64,000 nucleotides of DNA from Acaudatibacter sp050729515 (GTDB lineage: Bacteria; Pseudomonadota; Alphaproteobacteria; Caulobacterales; Caulobacteraceae), in contig JBOHLG010000012.1 of the NCBI GenBank assembly GCA_050729515.1, positions 15,569 through 79,568 on the forward strand. The letters are read 5' to 3'. Made by a program: the position numbers and the translations under genes. How positions within the stretch are numbered: the stretch's first letter is position 1; each line of letters opens with the position of its first letter. The notes under the pieces were generated by a model. The model had not been told where the DNA came from and did not search any database. It was given only the letters and a program-made list of their open reading frames with translations. Below, in pieces: positions 44,543 through 53,135 of this stretch.

Positions 44543-44564
44543 ATCGTTCTGAGGATGGAACGAT
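44543..44564. promoter_or_regulatory. Inverted repeat upstream of azoR
   Basis: ATCGTTC (44543-44549) and GAACGAT (44558-44564) flank eight bases. On the azoR strand a TATGAT sequence (44538-44543) overlaps the repeat and could be a -10 box, but no good -35 follows. The placement suits repression by a redox- or quinone-sensing regulator. Confidence 0.4.
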
Positions 44565-44587
44565 GCCGCCGATGGAGCAGGCCCGAT

Positions 44588-44887
44588 TCAGTCGTTCGGG
44601 GGCTCTGACCGCGGATTCCTCTGCGCGTTCTTGGCCAGCACGCCGAGGATGATGACGCCAAAAGCGGCCAGGCGCAGGAGAAAGGCGGCGGCGTCCTCGC
44701 CGCGAGCGGTGTGGGTGAACCCGGTGAAGCCCTGATTGGCCGCCATCAGGAGGAAGGCGATGGAAAAAGCGGCGAAAAGTCCATCGCGCGTGCGCCGCCA
44801 GAAGCTGAGGAAGAAGCCGGCGGCGACCAGGAAGCCCGCGCAGAGCGCGCCGGAGACGAAGAGCTCGCCCGCCCTTGCGTCGATCAT
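44588..44887 (-). CDS. Small membrane protein (DUF5985-like)
   Basis: The 99-residue product has three predicted membrane helices (about 10-28, 37-50, 67-85) and a charged C-terminus. It resembles the other small protein immediately upstream, and both look like DUF5985 members, so they may arise by duplication. The ATG overlaps the upstream stop (ATGA). Function unknown. Confidence 0.6.
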   Translation of the reverse strand: MIDARAGELFVSGALCAGFLVAAGFFLSFWRRTRDGLFAAFSIAFLLMAANQGFTGFTHTARGEDAAAFLLRLAAFGVIILGVLAKNAQRNPRSEPPND

Positions 44888-45147
44888 CTCGCCTCCCGAA
44901 TGAAGCCGTAGAGGAGGGCCATGAGGCCGAGGACCGCCGCGCCCTGGCGAAGAGGCAACAGATCGACACGGGTGAAGATCAGCATGTCGGCGACCAGGAG
45001 CAGGTTGTTGAGGGCGAGGAAGGCGAAGCAGACGGCCGTCCAGAGGGGGAGCTGGGTTCGGGCGCGCCGCCAGGCGCGGGCCAGGAGGAAGGCGCAGGCG
45101 AGGCTGGCCGCCGCGCACAGCAGATAGATCAGAGCCGCTCCGCTCAA
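44884..45147 (-). CDS. Small membrane protein (DUF5985-like)
   Basis: The 87-residue product has three hydrophobic helices (about 5-22, 35-56, 66-82) with basic loops (RAWRRAR). It overlaps the start of the next gene by four bases and the stop of the upstream winged-helix gene by four, forming a three-gene overlapping unit. Function unknown. Confidence 0.65.
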   Translation of the reverse strand: MSGAALIYLLCAAASLACAFLLARAWRRARTQLPLWTAVCFAFLALNNLLLVADMLIFTRVDLLPLRQGAAVLGLMALLYGFIREAR

Positions 45148-45524
45148 CGGGGCCGTTTTTTCAGGCGGAAGGCGTCGGCGAGGGCGGCGAGGCGGTCGTC
45201 GGGGGCGTTGATCGCCGACATCACCGCAAACGGGCGCTCGCGATAGGCCGCGGCGAGGGCGTCGCAGATTCGGTCCAGGCCCGTCGATCCGCCGGCGAAG
45301 CGGAAGCGCTCGCCCTTCTCGCGCTCGACCAGTCCGCCGCGCTCGAACCGGGAGAGAACCTGGGCGACCACCTCTTCGCTGGCCCGCAGTTCAAAGACCA
45401 GATCCCCTTTCGACCAGGCGCGCACCGGCGGGCGCTGAATGAGGAGGAGGAGTTCGAGCGCCCACACCGAATCGATGCGGCGACGGACGAACTCCACGAC
45501 TTTGATCGGAGGAACAGGCGCCAT
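45144..45524 (-). CDS. Winged-helix-like regulator of the small-membrane operon
   Basis: The 126-residue product begins VKVVEFVRRRIDSVWALELL and has a helix-turn-helix-like segment ELRASEEVVAQVLSRFERGGLVERE, so it looks like a winged-helix DNA-binding protein. It is first in the operon with two DUF5985-like membrane proteins. Start ATG 45524; a longer reading from 45551 is possible. Target unknown. Confidence 0.55.
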   Translation of the reverse strand: MAPVPPIKVVEFVRRRIDSVWALELLLLIQRPPVRAWSKGDLVFELRASEEVVAQVLSRFERGGLVEREKGERFRFAGGSTGLDRICDALAAAYRERPFAVMSAINAPDDRLAALADAFRLKKRPR

Positions 45525-45687
45525 GACGGAATCGCTGCCGACCATGGCCAATCGCGACTGGGAAATCCAGTCGCAATCCCGTCATGCCGGGCGAGATGCG
45601 ACTGCACCATGCTCCTCCGAACGGGCTGGGCCTTGGTCTTGGCGTCCTTCGTCCCGAGACCAGCGCTGGGAGCCCAACCCCGAACGC

Positions 45688-46140
45688 TCAGCCCTGAGCG
45701 CGCCCCGAGCCCGACCGGCGCATCGCCGATCTCAGGTCGAGGCCCCGGGGCGGGACGAACCAGAGGAGGGCCAGGGCATAGGCGAAGACGGCGACATAGA
45801 CGTCCTCGAAGACCCAGAACGGAAGTGGGAGATAGACGAGGCTGTTCACGAACCGCATGATCAGCGGCCTTGGGGCCTCGGCGCCCGAGAACCAGGCCTG
45901 AAGGGCGGTCAGGAAACAGATCCGTCCGAGGATCGCCTGACCCGCGGTGACGGCGAGCGAAAGGAGGTGGAGGACGCGCCAGATCGGCTCCCGCACGAAC
46001 CGCCATCTGCGCCAAGCCCCGATCGGCACGACGACCAGGCCGAAGATGTTGAAGAGGATCACAGCCAGGTGGAGGGCGAGCATCGCCTGGGCCGCGGCCG
46101 GTGCGCCGCCCAACTGGAAGAAGGCGAGGCCCCAGCTCAC
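45688..46140 (-). CDS. DUF2784-like membrane protein
   Basis: This 150-residue protein has four membrane helices (about 18-40, 55-78, 92-110, 114-130), with ILGRICFLTALQAWF resembling the DUF2784 family's conserved segment after helix 2. GTG start at 46140. The gap to the winged-helix operon (163 bases) holds no clear gene. Function unknown. Confidence 0.65.
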   Translation of the reverse strand: MSWGLAFFQLGGAPAAAQAMLALHLAVILFNIFGLVVVPIGAWRRWRFVREPIWRVLHLLSLAVTAGQAILGRICFLTALQAWFSGAEAPRPLIMRFVNSLVYLPLPFWVFEDVYVAVFAYALALLWFVPPRGLDLRSAMRRSGSGRAQG

Positions 46141-46259
46141 TGTCGGCGCCTAATTCTCAGCCCTTTGAATTCCGAACGCGTGTGGTGAAAGACGCCCACC
46201 CGGACGAGTCGCGCGCCGACAAGCGAAAAGTCAAGGGAATCAACAGTCCGCGTCGGCGC

Positions 46260-47138
46260 TCACGGCCAGCCGGCATGCGGGGCGCTGGCGCGGAATGTCT
46301 CGATCCGGCCGAGCGGCGTCCTCTCGACCCGATCGGGGAGCGAGGAGGGGGCGGTCATGATGAACAGGGTCCGTCCGTCGGCCCCGCCCAGCATGCAGGC
46401 GAAGGCTTCCTGGGACGTCTCGACCACGTCCAGCACTTCGCCGCCCTCGGCGAAGCGGATGCACTCGCGGCCGAGCGGATTGGCGATCCAGACGGCGCCC
46501 TCGGCATCGAGGCAGATGCCATCCGGAATGCGCGGGGCGGTGGAGGCCCAGAGCCGCCGGTTGAAGAGCGAGCCGTCCGCGGCGATCGAGAAGGCGGTGA
46601 GCGCGCCCGCCAGGGTCTCCCCGACGATGAGGGTCCCGCCGTCCGGGGTGATCACCGTCCCATTGGGAAAATGAAGGCCATCGGCGGCGCGCCGCGCCTC
46701 ACCGTCCGGCGTCACCAGGGCGAGAGCGGCGGCGGTGTGGTCGGCCATGACGCTTTGCGCCCCGCGCTCGGCGATGGCCGCGTTGAGGTCGAAGCCGAAA
46801 TTGCCCACATAGGCCCGGCCCCTCCCATCGACGACCATATCGTTGCAATGCCAGGTGGCGATCGTGGACAGGTCGGCGTGAAGGCGGGTCTCGCCGTCGG
46901 CCCCCCGCCGCATCAGCCGGCGCTTTTCCATGGAGACGAAGAGGAGGTCGCCTTCCGGCAGCCAGCCGAGGCCGGAGGGCTGATCGTCGATCTCGAACTC
47001 GCTCCTGACCGCCCCCGCTTCCGAGACCGACTTCACTGCATGGGCGAAGAAATCGCTGAACCACATCCGGTCCCCGCGCCACCTCGGACCCTCGCCGAAA
47101 TAGATTCCGCCGGCGAGCAGCGTCGCCTTTCTGGTCAT
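46260..47138 (-). CDS. SMP-30/gluconolactonase-family protein
   Basis: The 292-residue six-bladed propeller protein has the metal ligands in GEGPRW (Glu), CNDMVVD (Asn), FPNGTV (Asn) and IPDGICLD (Asp). Family members hydrolyse sugar lactones or related esters. ATG 47138. Neighbours at 47.2 kb encode another propeller-like protein on the same strand. Confidence 0.88.
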   Translation of the reverse strand: MTRKATLLAGGIYFGEGPRWRGDRMWFSDFFAHAVKSVSEAGAVRSEFEIDDQPSGLGWLPEGDLLFVSMEKRRLMRRGADGETRLHADLSTIATWHCNDMVVDGRGRAYVGNFGFDLNAAIAERGAQSVMADHTAAALALVTPDGEARRAADGLHFPNGTVITPDGGTLIVGETLAGALTAFSIAADGSLFNRRLWASTAPRIPDGICLDAEGAVWIANPLGRECIRFAEGGEVLDVVETSQEAFACMLGGADGRTLFIMTAPSSLPDRVERTPLGRIETFRASAPHAGWP

Positions 47139-47224
47139 TGCCGATCCTCCGCTTCCAGCCCCTCCGCCGCGCTCACGCGCAGGGGAGGATCAGAAGGGTC
47201 TTGGAGGCGAGGCGGCGGTGAAAA

Positions 47225-48232
47225 TCAATGGCCGCACTTCAATCGTGCCGCGCCTTCGCGAAGTTCGGCGATGCCGATCCCGCCCTCGCCCTTGATCGCG
47301 TAGAGAAGGAAGACCCGCCGGTCTTCCTCGAAGATCGCCGGATCGCGCAGCTGATTGGCCGGCGCGGTGATCGCGCTTCGCCAGGAGCGGGCGAGCGGCA
47401 GGTCGGCGCCTTCCCAGGGCCGCTCGGGCCGGAGGATCTCTACCGGCTCGGAGGCGCGCCAGTCCCGCCAGTCGCCGCCAAGCTCGATCCGCGAGAGCCG
47501 AATCCGCTCGGGCGCGTCCCCGACTCGGGTACAGAACACCTCCAGGCTCTCGCCGGTCTTGCGCACCGCGCTGTGCCGCTGGCTTGTCGGGAAGAGCCGG
47601 GGTCCGGCCTCGAAGGGCCGAAAGCCGTCGGGCGATCGCATCATCACTCCCGGCATGGCGATGGCGTGTTTCGCTCCGGCATGGTCGAAGACGCGCAGAT
47701 AGGCCGGCCCGATCTCCCCGCCGACCGGGGTGAAGCAGAGCCCGTCGGAGGAGACCGCGACGCGCGAAGCCTGGACCCCGAAGGCGGAAAGGCCGTGATA
47801 GTAGAGGACGATCCTTCGCCCGGCCTCCTCGACATGGGCGTCGGGCGAGGCGATGTGGGGCAGGGAGGCGTCTTCGAGGAGAGTCGGGATCCCAGGCGTT
47901 CCGGGCGGCGCCCGGTCGGGCATGGCGCCGCGGGCGGGGCGCGGCTCGGCGCCCGGCGGTGGCAAAAGGCGCTCGGTCGGAAATCCGGACTTCTCCAGCT
48001 CGAGCGCCCCCGGTCCATGCACCGTCCACGGTCCCGAAAGCGCATCGGCGAAGGCGAGGCGGATTTGGTCGCCCTTGTGGTCGGCGAAGTAGAGGTAGTA
48101 TCGCGCAAGCCGGCCTGGCAGCCAGTCCGGGGCGCGGATCAGCGAAGGCCCCTGGATGTTCTCGCCGATGCGCGCGTCCAGGCCCGGCGCGATGATCGGC
48201 TCATCGATCAGCCGATGGTGCGCATAGGGCAT
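47225..48232 (-). CDS. GH43-like five-bladed propeller protein, unknown
   Basis: The 335-residue product starts with HRLIDEPIIAPG and has GPSLIRAPDWLPGRLARYYLYFADHKG and IRLAFADALSGPW, typical of bacterial glycosidase-like (GH43-related) propellers of unknown substrate. No signal peptide. The gap to the SMP-30 gene is 86 bases. Its ATG at 48232 lies 38 bases from the start of the divergent gene. Confidence 0.6.
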   Translation of the reverse strand: MPYAHHRLIDEPIIAPGLDARIGENIQGPSLIRAPDWLPGRLARYYLYFADHKGDQIRLAFADALSGPWTVHGPGALELEKSGFPTERLLPPPGAEPRPARGAMPDRAPPGTPGIPTLLEDASLPHIASPDAHVEEAGRRIVLYYHGLSAFGVQASRVAVSSDGLCFTPVGGEIGPAYLRVFDHAGAKHAIAMPGVMMRSPDGFRPFEAGPRLFPTSQRHSAVRKTGESLEVFCTRVGDAPERIRLSRIELGGDWRDWRASEPVEILRPERPWEGADLPLARSWRSAITAPANQLRDPAIFEEDRRVFLLYAIKGEGGIGIAELREGAARLKCGH

Positions 48233-48269
48233 GGCCGAGGGCTCCGCGCCGCAAGGGGGAAGGGTCCCG

Positions 48270-48872
48270 ATGCTCTACACCTATCACCGGATCGAGCTTC
48301 GCGACGCTCAGGCAGCGAGCGCCCAGGCTTTTTCGGAATGGATCGGCGCAGAGTCGGCGCGAAAGGCGGCCGAGGCGGGCGGCGAGCTTCTCGGCCTCTT
48401 CCTTCCCCAGCTCGGCTGGGCCTCGCATGAGCGGGCCCTCCTCTTCCGCTGGCCGAAAGAGGAGAAAGAGGCCCTGGCCGGCTCGCCGCTCATCACCGCG
48501 ATCAGGACCGACCGGCTCGCCGCGACCGCCAGGCCTGGCGATGCGGACCGGCCGGCGCCGGGCGGGATTTTCGTGCACCGCTGGTTCGTCATTGATCCGA
48601 AGTCCAGGAACGAGTTCATCGAGCTCTCGACTGGGGCCTGGACCGGCTTCGAGCGCGACTTCAGAAGCGGGATCTTCGGCCTCTTCGCCGTCGAGCCGAC
48701 GCCCCCTGACGGCGCCTCGCAGCGGATGCTGCTCATCACCCGCTACGACTCCCATGCCGACTGGGAGGCCTCGCGCCGCCCACCCGCCGAATCGGCCGAG
48801 CGCTTCCGCCGCCGCCACCAGCTCACGCGCTCGACGATCGGCTGCAGCACAATTCTCGCGCCGCGCGGCTGA
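48270..48872 (+). CDS. Dimeric alpha/beta-barrel protein (NIPSNAP-like), tentative
   Basis: This 200-residue protein appears to hold two ferredoxin-like halves: an N-terminal one starting YTYHRIELRD and a C-terminal one with VHRWFVIDPKSRNEF and LLITRYDSHADWEASR. ATG 48270 has AAGGGGGAAGGG upstream; an in-frame ATG at 48231 is possible. Function unknown. Confidence 0.55.
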   Translation: MLYTYHRIELRDAQAASAQAFSEWIGAESARKAAEAGGELLGLFLPQLGWASHERALLFRWPKEEKEALAGSPLITAIRTDRLAATARPGDADRPAPGGIFVHRWFVIDPKSRNEFIELSTGAWTGFERDFRSGIFGLFAVEPTPPDGASQRMLLITRYDSHADWEASRRPPAESAERFRRRHQLTRSTIGCSTILAPRG

Positions 48873-48914
48873 AGGAGGCTAATCTCGTCGCGGCGAGAGG
48901 GATGGGACGGCGTG

Positions 48915-49248
48915 ATGGTCGAGGACCACGGCCTGGAGCGTGGAGAATCAATCGACCTCTCCCGCGAGCCCACCATGGCCCTGGGCGCTCTCGAGCTATC
49001 GCCCTCGACCTTGGACGCGCTCGTCGGGCGAGGCCGAGGTTCTGCAGCCGCGCGTCATGCAGGTCCTGGTCTGTCTCGTTCGGGCCCGCGGCGCAGTGGT
49101 CTCGCGCGATGAACTGATCCGCCGCTGCTGGGGCGGGCCGGTTGTCGGTGAGGATTCGATCAACCGCTGCATCCAGAAAATCCGTCAGATCGCCGAACGG
49201 TCGGCCGCGTTCGAAGTCGAAACCATCCGCGCGTCGGCTATCGGGTGA
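48915..49248 (+). pseudogene. 5' part of a CadC-type regulator, frameshifted
   Basis: The winged-helix DNA-binding domain of a CadC-like regulator is split: frame one reads LGALELSPSTLDALVG and ends prematurely at 49112; a second frame (+1) reads GEAEVLQPRVMQVLV through VVSRDELIRRCWG, ending ETIRASAIG at 49248; the reading then returns to the first frame as VGYRVRSLGEPPS. The shifts lie near 49,030 (one extra base) and 49,220 (one missing base, CGC(C)GCGTCGG). Read as one frame it joins the downstream gene. Sequencing error or recent mutation cannot be told apart. Confidence 0.7.
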
Positions 49249-50699
49249 GGAGCCTCGGGGAGCCGCCGTCCCTCGCCGACCCAACCCATGCCGACGTCGT
49301 CCAGGCCGCCGCCTCGGATCCACCCCATCCTGCGCCGCGGCCGCCGGCCGGGCCTGACCCTCTTCTCGCCCGTCGGCGCCGCCATGGCCGTTGGGCCCTG
49401 GCGCTCGGCGCGGCCTGCATCCTGGTCCTCGCCGCGGCAACCGTCCTGGGGGTCCGCCTACGCGCCGCGGGGCGCGGGCCCTCTCTGCGGTCCGTGGCTC
49501 TGATGCCGGTCCGCAATCTCACCGGCGATCCCAAGCTCGACGCCGCGGCCGACCAGCTCACCGAGGACGTGATCGACACCCTGGACCGGAACGTGGACCT
49601 GAAGGTCGCGCCGCGCGAAGCGGTATTCGATCTCAGGGGCAAGGCCTCGAGCCTCAAGGCGGCGGATCGGAAGCTCCATGTGCGCAACCTCGCCGTCGCC
49701 AGCCTCCGCAAGATCGGCGGCGGCTATCAGGCGAGCATCCAGATCGTCGATCCGACGACCGGGCGGACCATCCTCACCCAGACCTTCGACGAGATGGGCG
49801 CCTGGAGCCCGGATCTGGAGCAGAGGCTGGCGCTCAGTCTCTTCGAGACGAGCGCGCAGAAGGTCGTACCCAGGTGGCGGAAGGCGGAGGCGGCGAAGCG
49901 CGCCGACGACCACGATCCCGACAACATCCTCGCCCGCATCGAGGCGATCAGCGGGGGCGGGCCCGGGGGGAGCGTGACGGACGAACCGAGGATCGCCCGT
50001 CTGCTGCGCCTCCCTGCGCTGAAAGCGGACGAGCGGGCGGCGGCGGCCGCCGATTCCTACGCTTGCTACTACTATCAGGCCCTGAACGAGACAGTCTACG
50101 CCGCCAGTCCCGTCCAGCGGCTCGCGTGGGCGAACAAGGCTCTGACTCTGGGCGCCGTGGCCGCCGCTTCGCTCCCGCTCAACGCTTGGCCGCACTCCTG
50201 CCGCGCCTGGGTGTTCGGCCAGCTCGGCGAATGGGATCTCGGCCTCGCCGAGGTCCGCCACGTCTTCGACATTCAGCCTTTGACCGCGGTTGGCTTCGAA
50301 TCCCGTGGCCACATCGAGTTCGATGAGGGCGACTTCGACGCGGCGGTGAAGGATTTTCGCGAACTGGCGGCGCGGGAGGACGGCGATCCTCTGGACGTGG
50401 GGACGGCAGAGCTCTTCGCGGGGCGCGAGGCGGAGGCGGCCGGCGACATGCGCCAGGCCGAGATCGCCGCCCGGCTGGATCCGGAGCCGCCCTTCCTTCT
50501 GGCCGCGGCGCTCGAACTCTCGGGTCATCGCGATGAGGCGCGAAGCGAGGCCCAGGCCTATCTCGTCCTGAAGTCCGACGACCGGGTCTGGCGGCTCCTG
50601 GAGACCGGTCGAGGCCCGGCTTTCGCGGCGGCCGCCGCCAAGGTGCGCGAGGCGGCGGGCCAACTGGGACTCAAGGCGCCCGTCGCCAAAGGAGCATAA
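49245..50699 (+). CDS. CadC-type regulator, membrane and periplasmic part
   Basis: The 484-residue frame (GTG 49245) has a charged leader, one membrane helix (about residues 50-73, ALGAACILVLAAATVLG), a periplasmic FlgO/TolB-like segment (VALMPVRNLTGDPKLDAAADQ) and helical TPR-like repeats toward the C-terminus. With the preceding winged helix this is the ToxR/CadC plan: one membrane protein that binds DNA and senses outside signals. Alone it lacks DNA binding. Confidence 0.75.
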   Translation: MRSLGEPPSLADPTHADVVQAAASDPPHPAPRPPAGPDPLLARRRRHGRWALALGAACILVLAAATVLGVRLRAAGRGPSLRSVALMPVRNLTGDPKLDAAADQLTEDVIDTLDRNVDLKVAPREAVFDLRGKASSLKAADRKLHVRNLAVASLRKIGGGYQASIQIVDPTTGRTILTQTFDEMGAWSPDLEQRLALSLFETSAQKVVPRWRKAEAAKRADDHDPDNILARIEAISGGGPGGSVTDEPRIARLLRLPALKADERAAAAADSYACYYYQALNETVYAASPVQRLAWANKALTLGAVAAASLPLNAWPHSCRAWVFGQLGEWDLGLAEVRHVFDIQPLTAVGFESRGHIEFDEGDFDAAVKDFRELAAREDGDPLDVGTAELFAGREAEAAGDMRQAEIAARLDPEPPFLLAAALELSGHRDEARSEAQAYLVLKSDDRVWRLLETGRGPAFAAAAAKVREAAGQLGLKAPVAKGA

Positions 50700-50773
50700 G
50701 CGCCCCTCCTGGAACGCTCCCGCGTCTGGGACTATGCCGAAGTGCTTCTCAGCCCTTGAAAGGAGGTCCGGCC

Positions 50774-52510
50774 ATGCAGCGTCGCCAACTCTTGGAGGGA
50801 GGCCTGGCGCTCGCCGGCGCGTCGGCTCTCGCTGCAGGCGCCGCGGGAGCGTCGCGACGGCGAGGGTGGGTCATGCCCGGCGAGGCGGGCTGGCCAGGCG
50901 AGGAGGCCTGGGCGAGGCTATCGGCGGCGGTGGGCGGCAGGCTCTCCAAAGGCCGGCTTCCCGATCTCGCCAAAGCCGAGGCCGAAGGCGTGCTCCTCGA
51001 TCCCTACTGGATCAGCGCCCATCCGGGCGTGACCGAGAGCTCGGGCTGGCTCGACGCCTGGCGCTCTACGCCGAGCGCCTTTGTGCTCGCCGCCGAAAGT
51101 CCCGCCGACGTCGCCGCCGCGGTCCGCTTCGCCCGCGCTCACAAGGTGCGCTTGGCGGTGCGGAGCGCCGGCCACAGCTATCTGGGGCTTTCCTGCGCGC
51201 CAGGATCGCTCCTGGTCTGGCTCCATCCCATGGGCGAGGTCGAGGTCCACGACGCGTTCATCCCGCGGGGCGGCTCGGGTCCAGGGGTTCCGGGCCTTTC
51301 GGCCGGCGGCGGGGCGATCTGGATGCACGCCTATCAGGCGGCGAGCGTGAAGGCTGGCCGCTACGTCCAGGGCGGGGGCTGCACCACCGTGGGCGTGGGC
51401 GGGCTGGTGCTCGGAGGCGGCTTCGGGAGCTATTCCAAGGCCTTCGGACTCGCCGCCGCGAGCCTTCTCGAGGCCGAGATCGTCACCGCCGAGGGGGCGG
51501 TGCGGACGGTGAACGCCCACCGTGATCCGGAGCTCTTCTGGGCGCTCAAGGGCGGCGGCGGGGGGACGTTCGGCATCGTCACCCGCTTCACCCTGGCCAC
51601 CCACGATCTTCCCGAAACGTTCGGCTCGACCCAGGGCCGCTTCCAGGCCAAGAGCGAGGGGGCCTATCAGCGGCTGATCGCCGCCTTCCTGGACACCTAT
51701 GCGGGCAGCCTCCACAACCCGCACTGGGGTGAACAGATCCACTTCTCGCCCGAGCGACAGCTTTCGACCTCCATGGTCTTCCAGGGTCTAACCGGGGCGC
51801 AGGCGCGCGCCGCCTGGGCGCCGCTGGTGAGCTTCATCACCGCCCACCCTGAGGACTACAGCGTCGAGCAGCCGTTCGCCGCCATGCCGTTGCCGGCGCG
51901 AGAGTTCTGGAACGAAAGCTTCTTGGCCCGCTTCGCCCCCCAGGCGATCGAGCCCGACAAAAGGGCCAGGGCTCTTGCGGGCGATTACTGGTGGGCGGGA
52001 GATTCGGACCAGGTGGGCGTCTTCTGGCACGCCTATGCCTCCGCCTGGCTGCCCGAGAAGCTGCTCGACCCAGCCGAGCGGCCGAGGCTGGTCTCGGCCA
52101 TCGCCGCGGCGAGCCGGCTCTATGGATTTTCGCTGCACTTCAACAAGGGGCTTTCGGGGGCGAGCCGCGAGGTGCGGGAGGCCGCGCTTTCCTGCGCCAC
52201 GAACCCGCAAGTCGCCTCGGCGTTCGCGCTGGCCATCATCGCCGACGCCGGCCCCCCGCTCTATTTTGGCGTCCAGCCCAACATGGCCGAAGCCCGCGCC
52301 AGGGCCAAGCTCGTCCATTCGGCGATGGACGCCTTGCTCCTCGCCGCGCCGGGAGCGGGAAGCTATCTCAATGAGACCGACTACTTCCAGGCGAACTGGC
52401 GGCGCGCCTTCTGGGGCCCCAACTATCCGCGCCTCCTGAGGGTCAAGCGCCGGGTCGATCCGGAGGAGCTCTTCGAAGTCCATCACGGAGTGGGCTCGTC
52501 CGAGGCCTGA
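50774..52510 (+). CDS. Berberine-bridge-type FAD oxidoreductase, exported (Tat)
   Basis: The 578-residue oxidase has a Tat-like signal (RRQLLEGGLALAG, Ala-rich to about residue 26), a PCMH-type FAD-binding domain with RSAGHSYLG (His134 for 8-alpha FAD linkage) and VQGGGCTTVGVGG (Cys for a second FAD link), and a berberine-bridge C-terminus YLNETDYFQANWRRAFWG. ATG 50774 has an optimal AAAGGAGGT site. Substrate is unknown; family members oxidise sugars or alkaloids. Confidence 0.88.
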   Translation: MQRRQLLEGGLALAGASALAAGAAGASRRRGWVMPGEAGWPGEEAWARLSAAVGGRLSKGRLPDLAKAEAEGVLLDPYWISAHPGVTESSGWLDAWRSTPSAFVLAAESPADVAAAVRFARAHKVRLAVRSAGHSYLGLSCAPGSLLVWLHPMGEVEVHDAFIPRGGSGPGVPGLSAGGGAIWMHAYQAASVKAGRYVQGGGCTTVGVGGLVLGGGFGSYSKAFGLAAASLLEAEIVTAEGAVRTVNAHRDPELFWALKGGGGGTFGIVTRFTLATHDLPETFGSTQGRFQAKSEGAYQRLIAAFLDTYAGSLHNPHWGEQIHFSPERQLSTSMVFQGLTGAQARAAWAPLVSFITAHPEDYSVEQPFAAMPLPAREFWNESFLARFAPQAIEPDKRARALAGDYWWAGDSDQVGVFWHAYASAWLPEKLLDPAERPRLVSAIAAASRLYGFSLHFNKGLSGASREVREAALSCATNPQVASAFALAIIADAGPPLYFGVQPNMAEARARAKLVHSAMDALLLAAPGAGSYLNETDYFQANWRRAFWGPNYPRLLRVKRRVDPEELFEVHHGVGSSEA

Positions 52511-52517
52511 AACGCCG

Positions 52518-53135
52518 GTGGAGATCCTCGTCCGCTCCGCGCGGGTTTCCGAGCAGGCGGCTCTTGGGGCCCTGAAGCTCGCCGCCTCGCTCGCCTGGGC
52601 CGACCATGTGGAGGAGATCCGCGGCCTTCCCGATGCGGGCTCGATCGATGATCGCACCCTCGCCGCCGCCTTCGTCGCCGAGGCGGAGGGGGCGCTCGCC
52701 GGCTTCGCCTCGCTGTCGTTCCATGGGGACCAGGCCGAGCTCGACGACCTCTTCGTCGATCCCAGACTGTGGCGACACGGCTTCGGCGCCGCGCTCCTCG
52801 AGGGGGCGGCGCGCCGCACCCGCTTCAAAGGCGCACAGGCGATCCGGGTCATCGCCAATCTGCGCGCGGAGGCCTTCTACCGCGCCCGCGGCTTCGTCGT
52901 GGTTGGCGAGGAGGACACTCTGTTTGCCAGGGCGCGGGTGATGGAGCTGAGACTCCGACGGCTCCTCCCGACCCGCGCTGAAAGCGCAGGGGAGAAAAGG
53001 GACTTGAAAAGTGTGGGCGCCTACACATTTTTCAGGACGACAACAAAGGAGCCTTCGCCATGTCGAGCGTCATCTATCCCGCCATCGCCTGGAGCGAGGC
53101 CGAGGGCGGCTACAAGGCCGAATTCGTCGACCTGA
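52518..53135 (+). CDS. GNAT-family N-acetyltransferase
   Basis: The 205-residue frame (GTG 52518) has the GNAT core: GFASLSF, LDDLFVDPRLWRHGFGAALLEGAARR (acetyl-CoA loop) and AEAFYRARGFVVVGEE. The domain ends near residue 150; the remaining frame crosses the palindrome and the start of the HicB-like gene, overlapping it by 76 bases, so the true C-terminus may be unnatural. Substrate unknown. Confidence 0.75.
   Translation: MEILVRSARVSEQAALGALKLAASLAWADHVEEIRGLPDAGSIDDRTLAAAFVAEAEGALAGFASLSFHGDQAELDDLFVDPRLWRHGFGAALLEGAARRTRFKGAQAIRVIANLRAEAFYRARGFVVVGEEDTLFARARVMELRLRRLLPTRAESAGEKRDLKSVGAYTFFRTTTKEPSPCRASSIPPSPGARPRAATRPNSST
53011..53026. promoter_or_regulatory. Palindrome before the HicB-like gene
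   Basis: GTGTGGGCGCCTACAC is a 16-bp palindrome with one mismatched pair, 34 bases upstream of the HicB-like ATG. RHH proteins such as HicB usually bind short inverted repeats at their own promoters, so this is a plausible autoregulatory operator. Confidence 0.45.

Noticed and set aside
53000..53030. Heat-shock-type promoter (CTTGAAA ... CCTACACA) before the HicB-like gene
   Set aside because: The spacing between the two boxes is only about ten bases, too short for RpoH promoters; the palindrome explains the sequence better.
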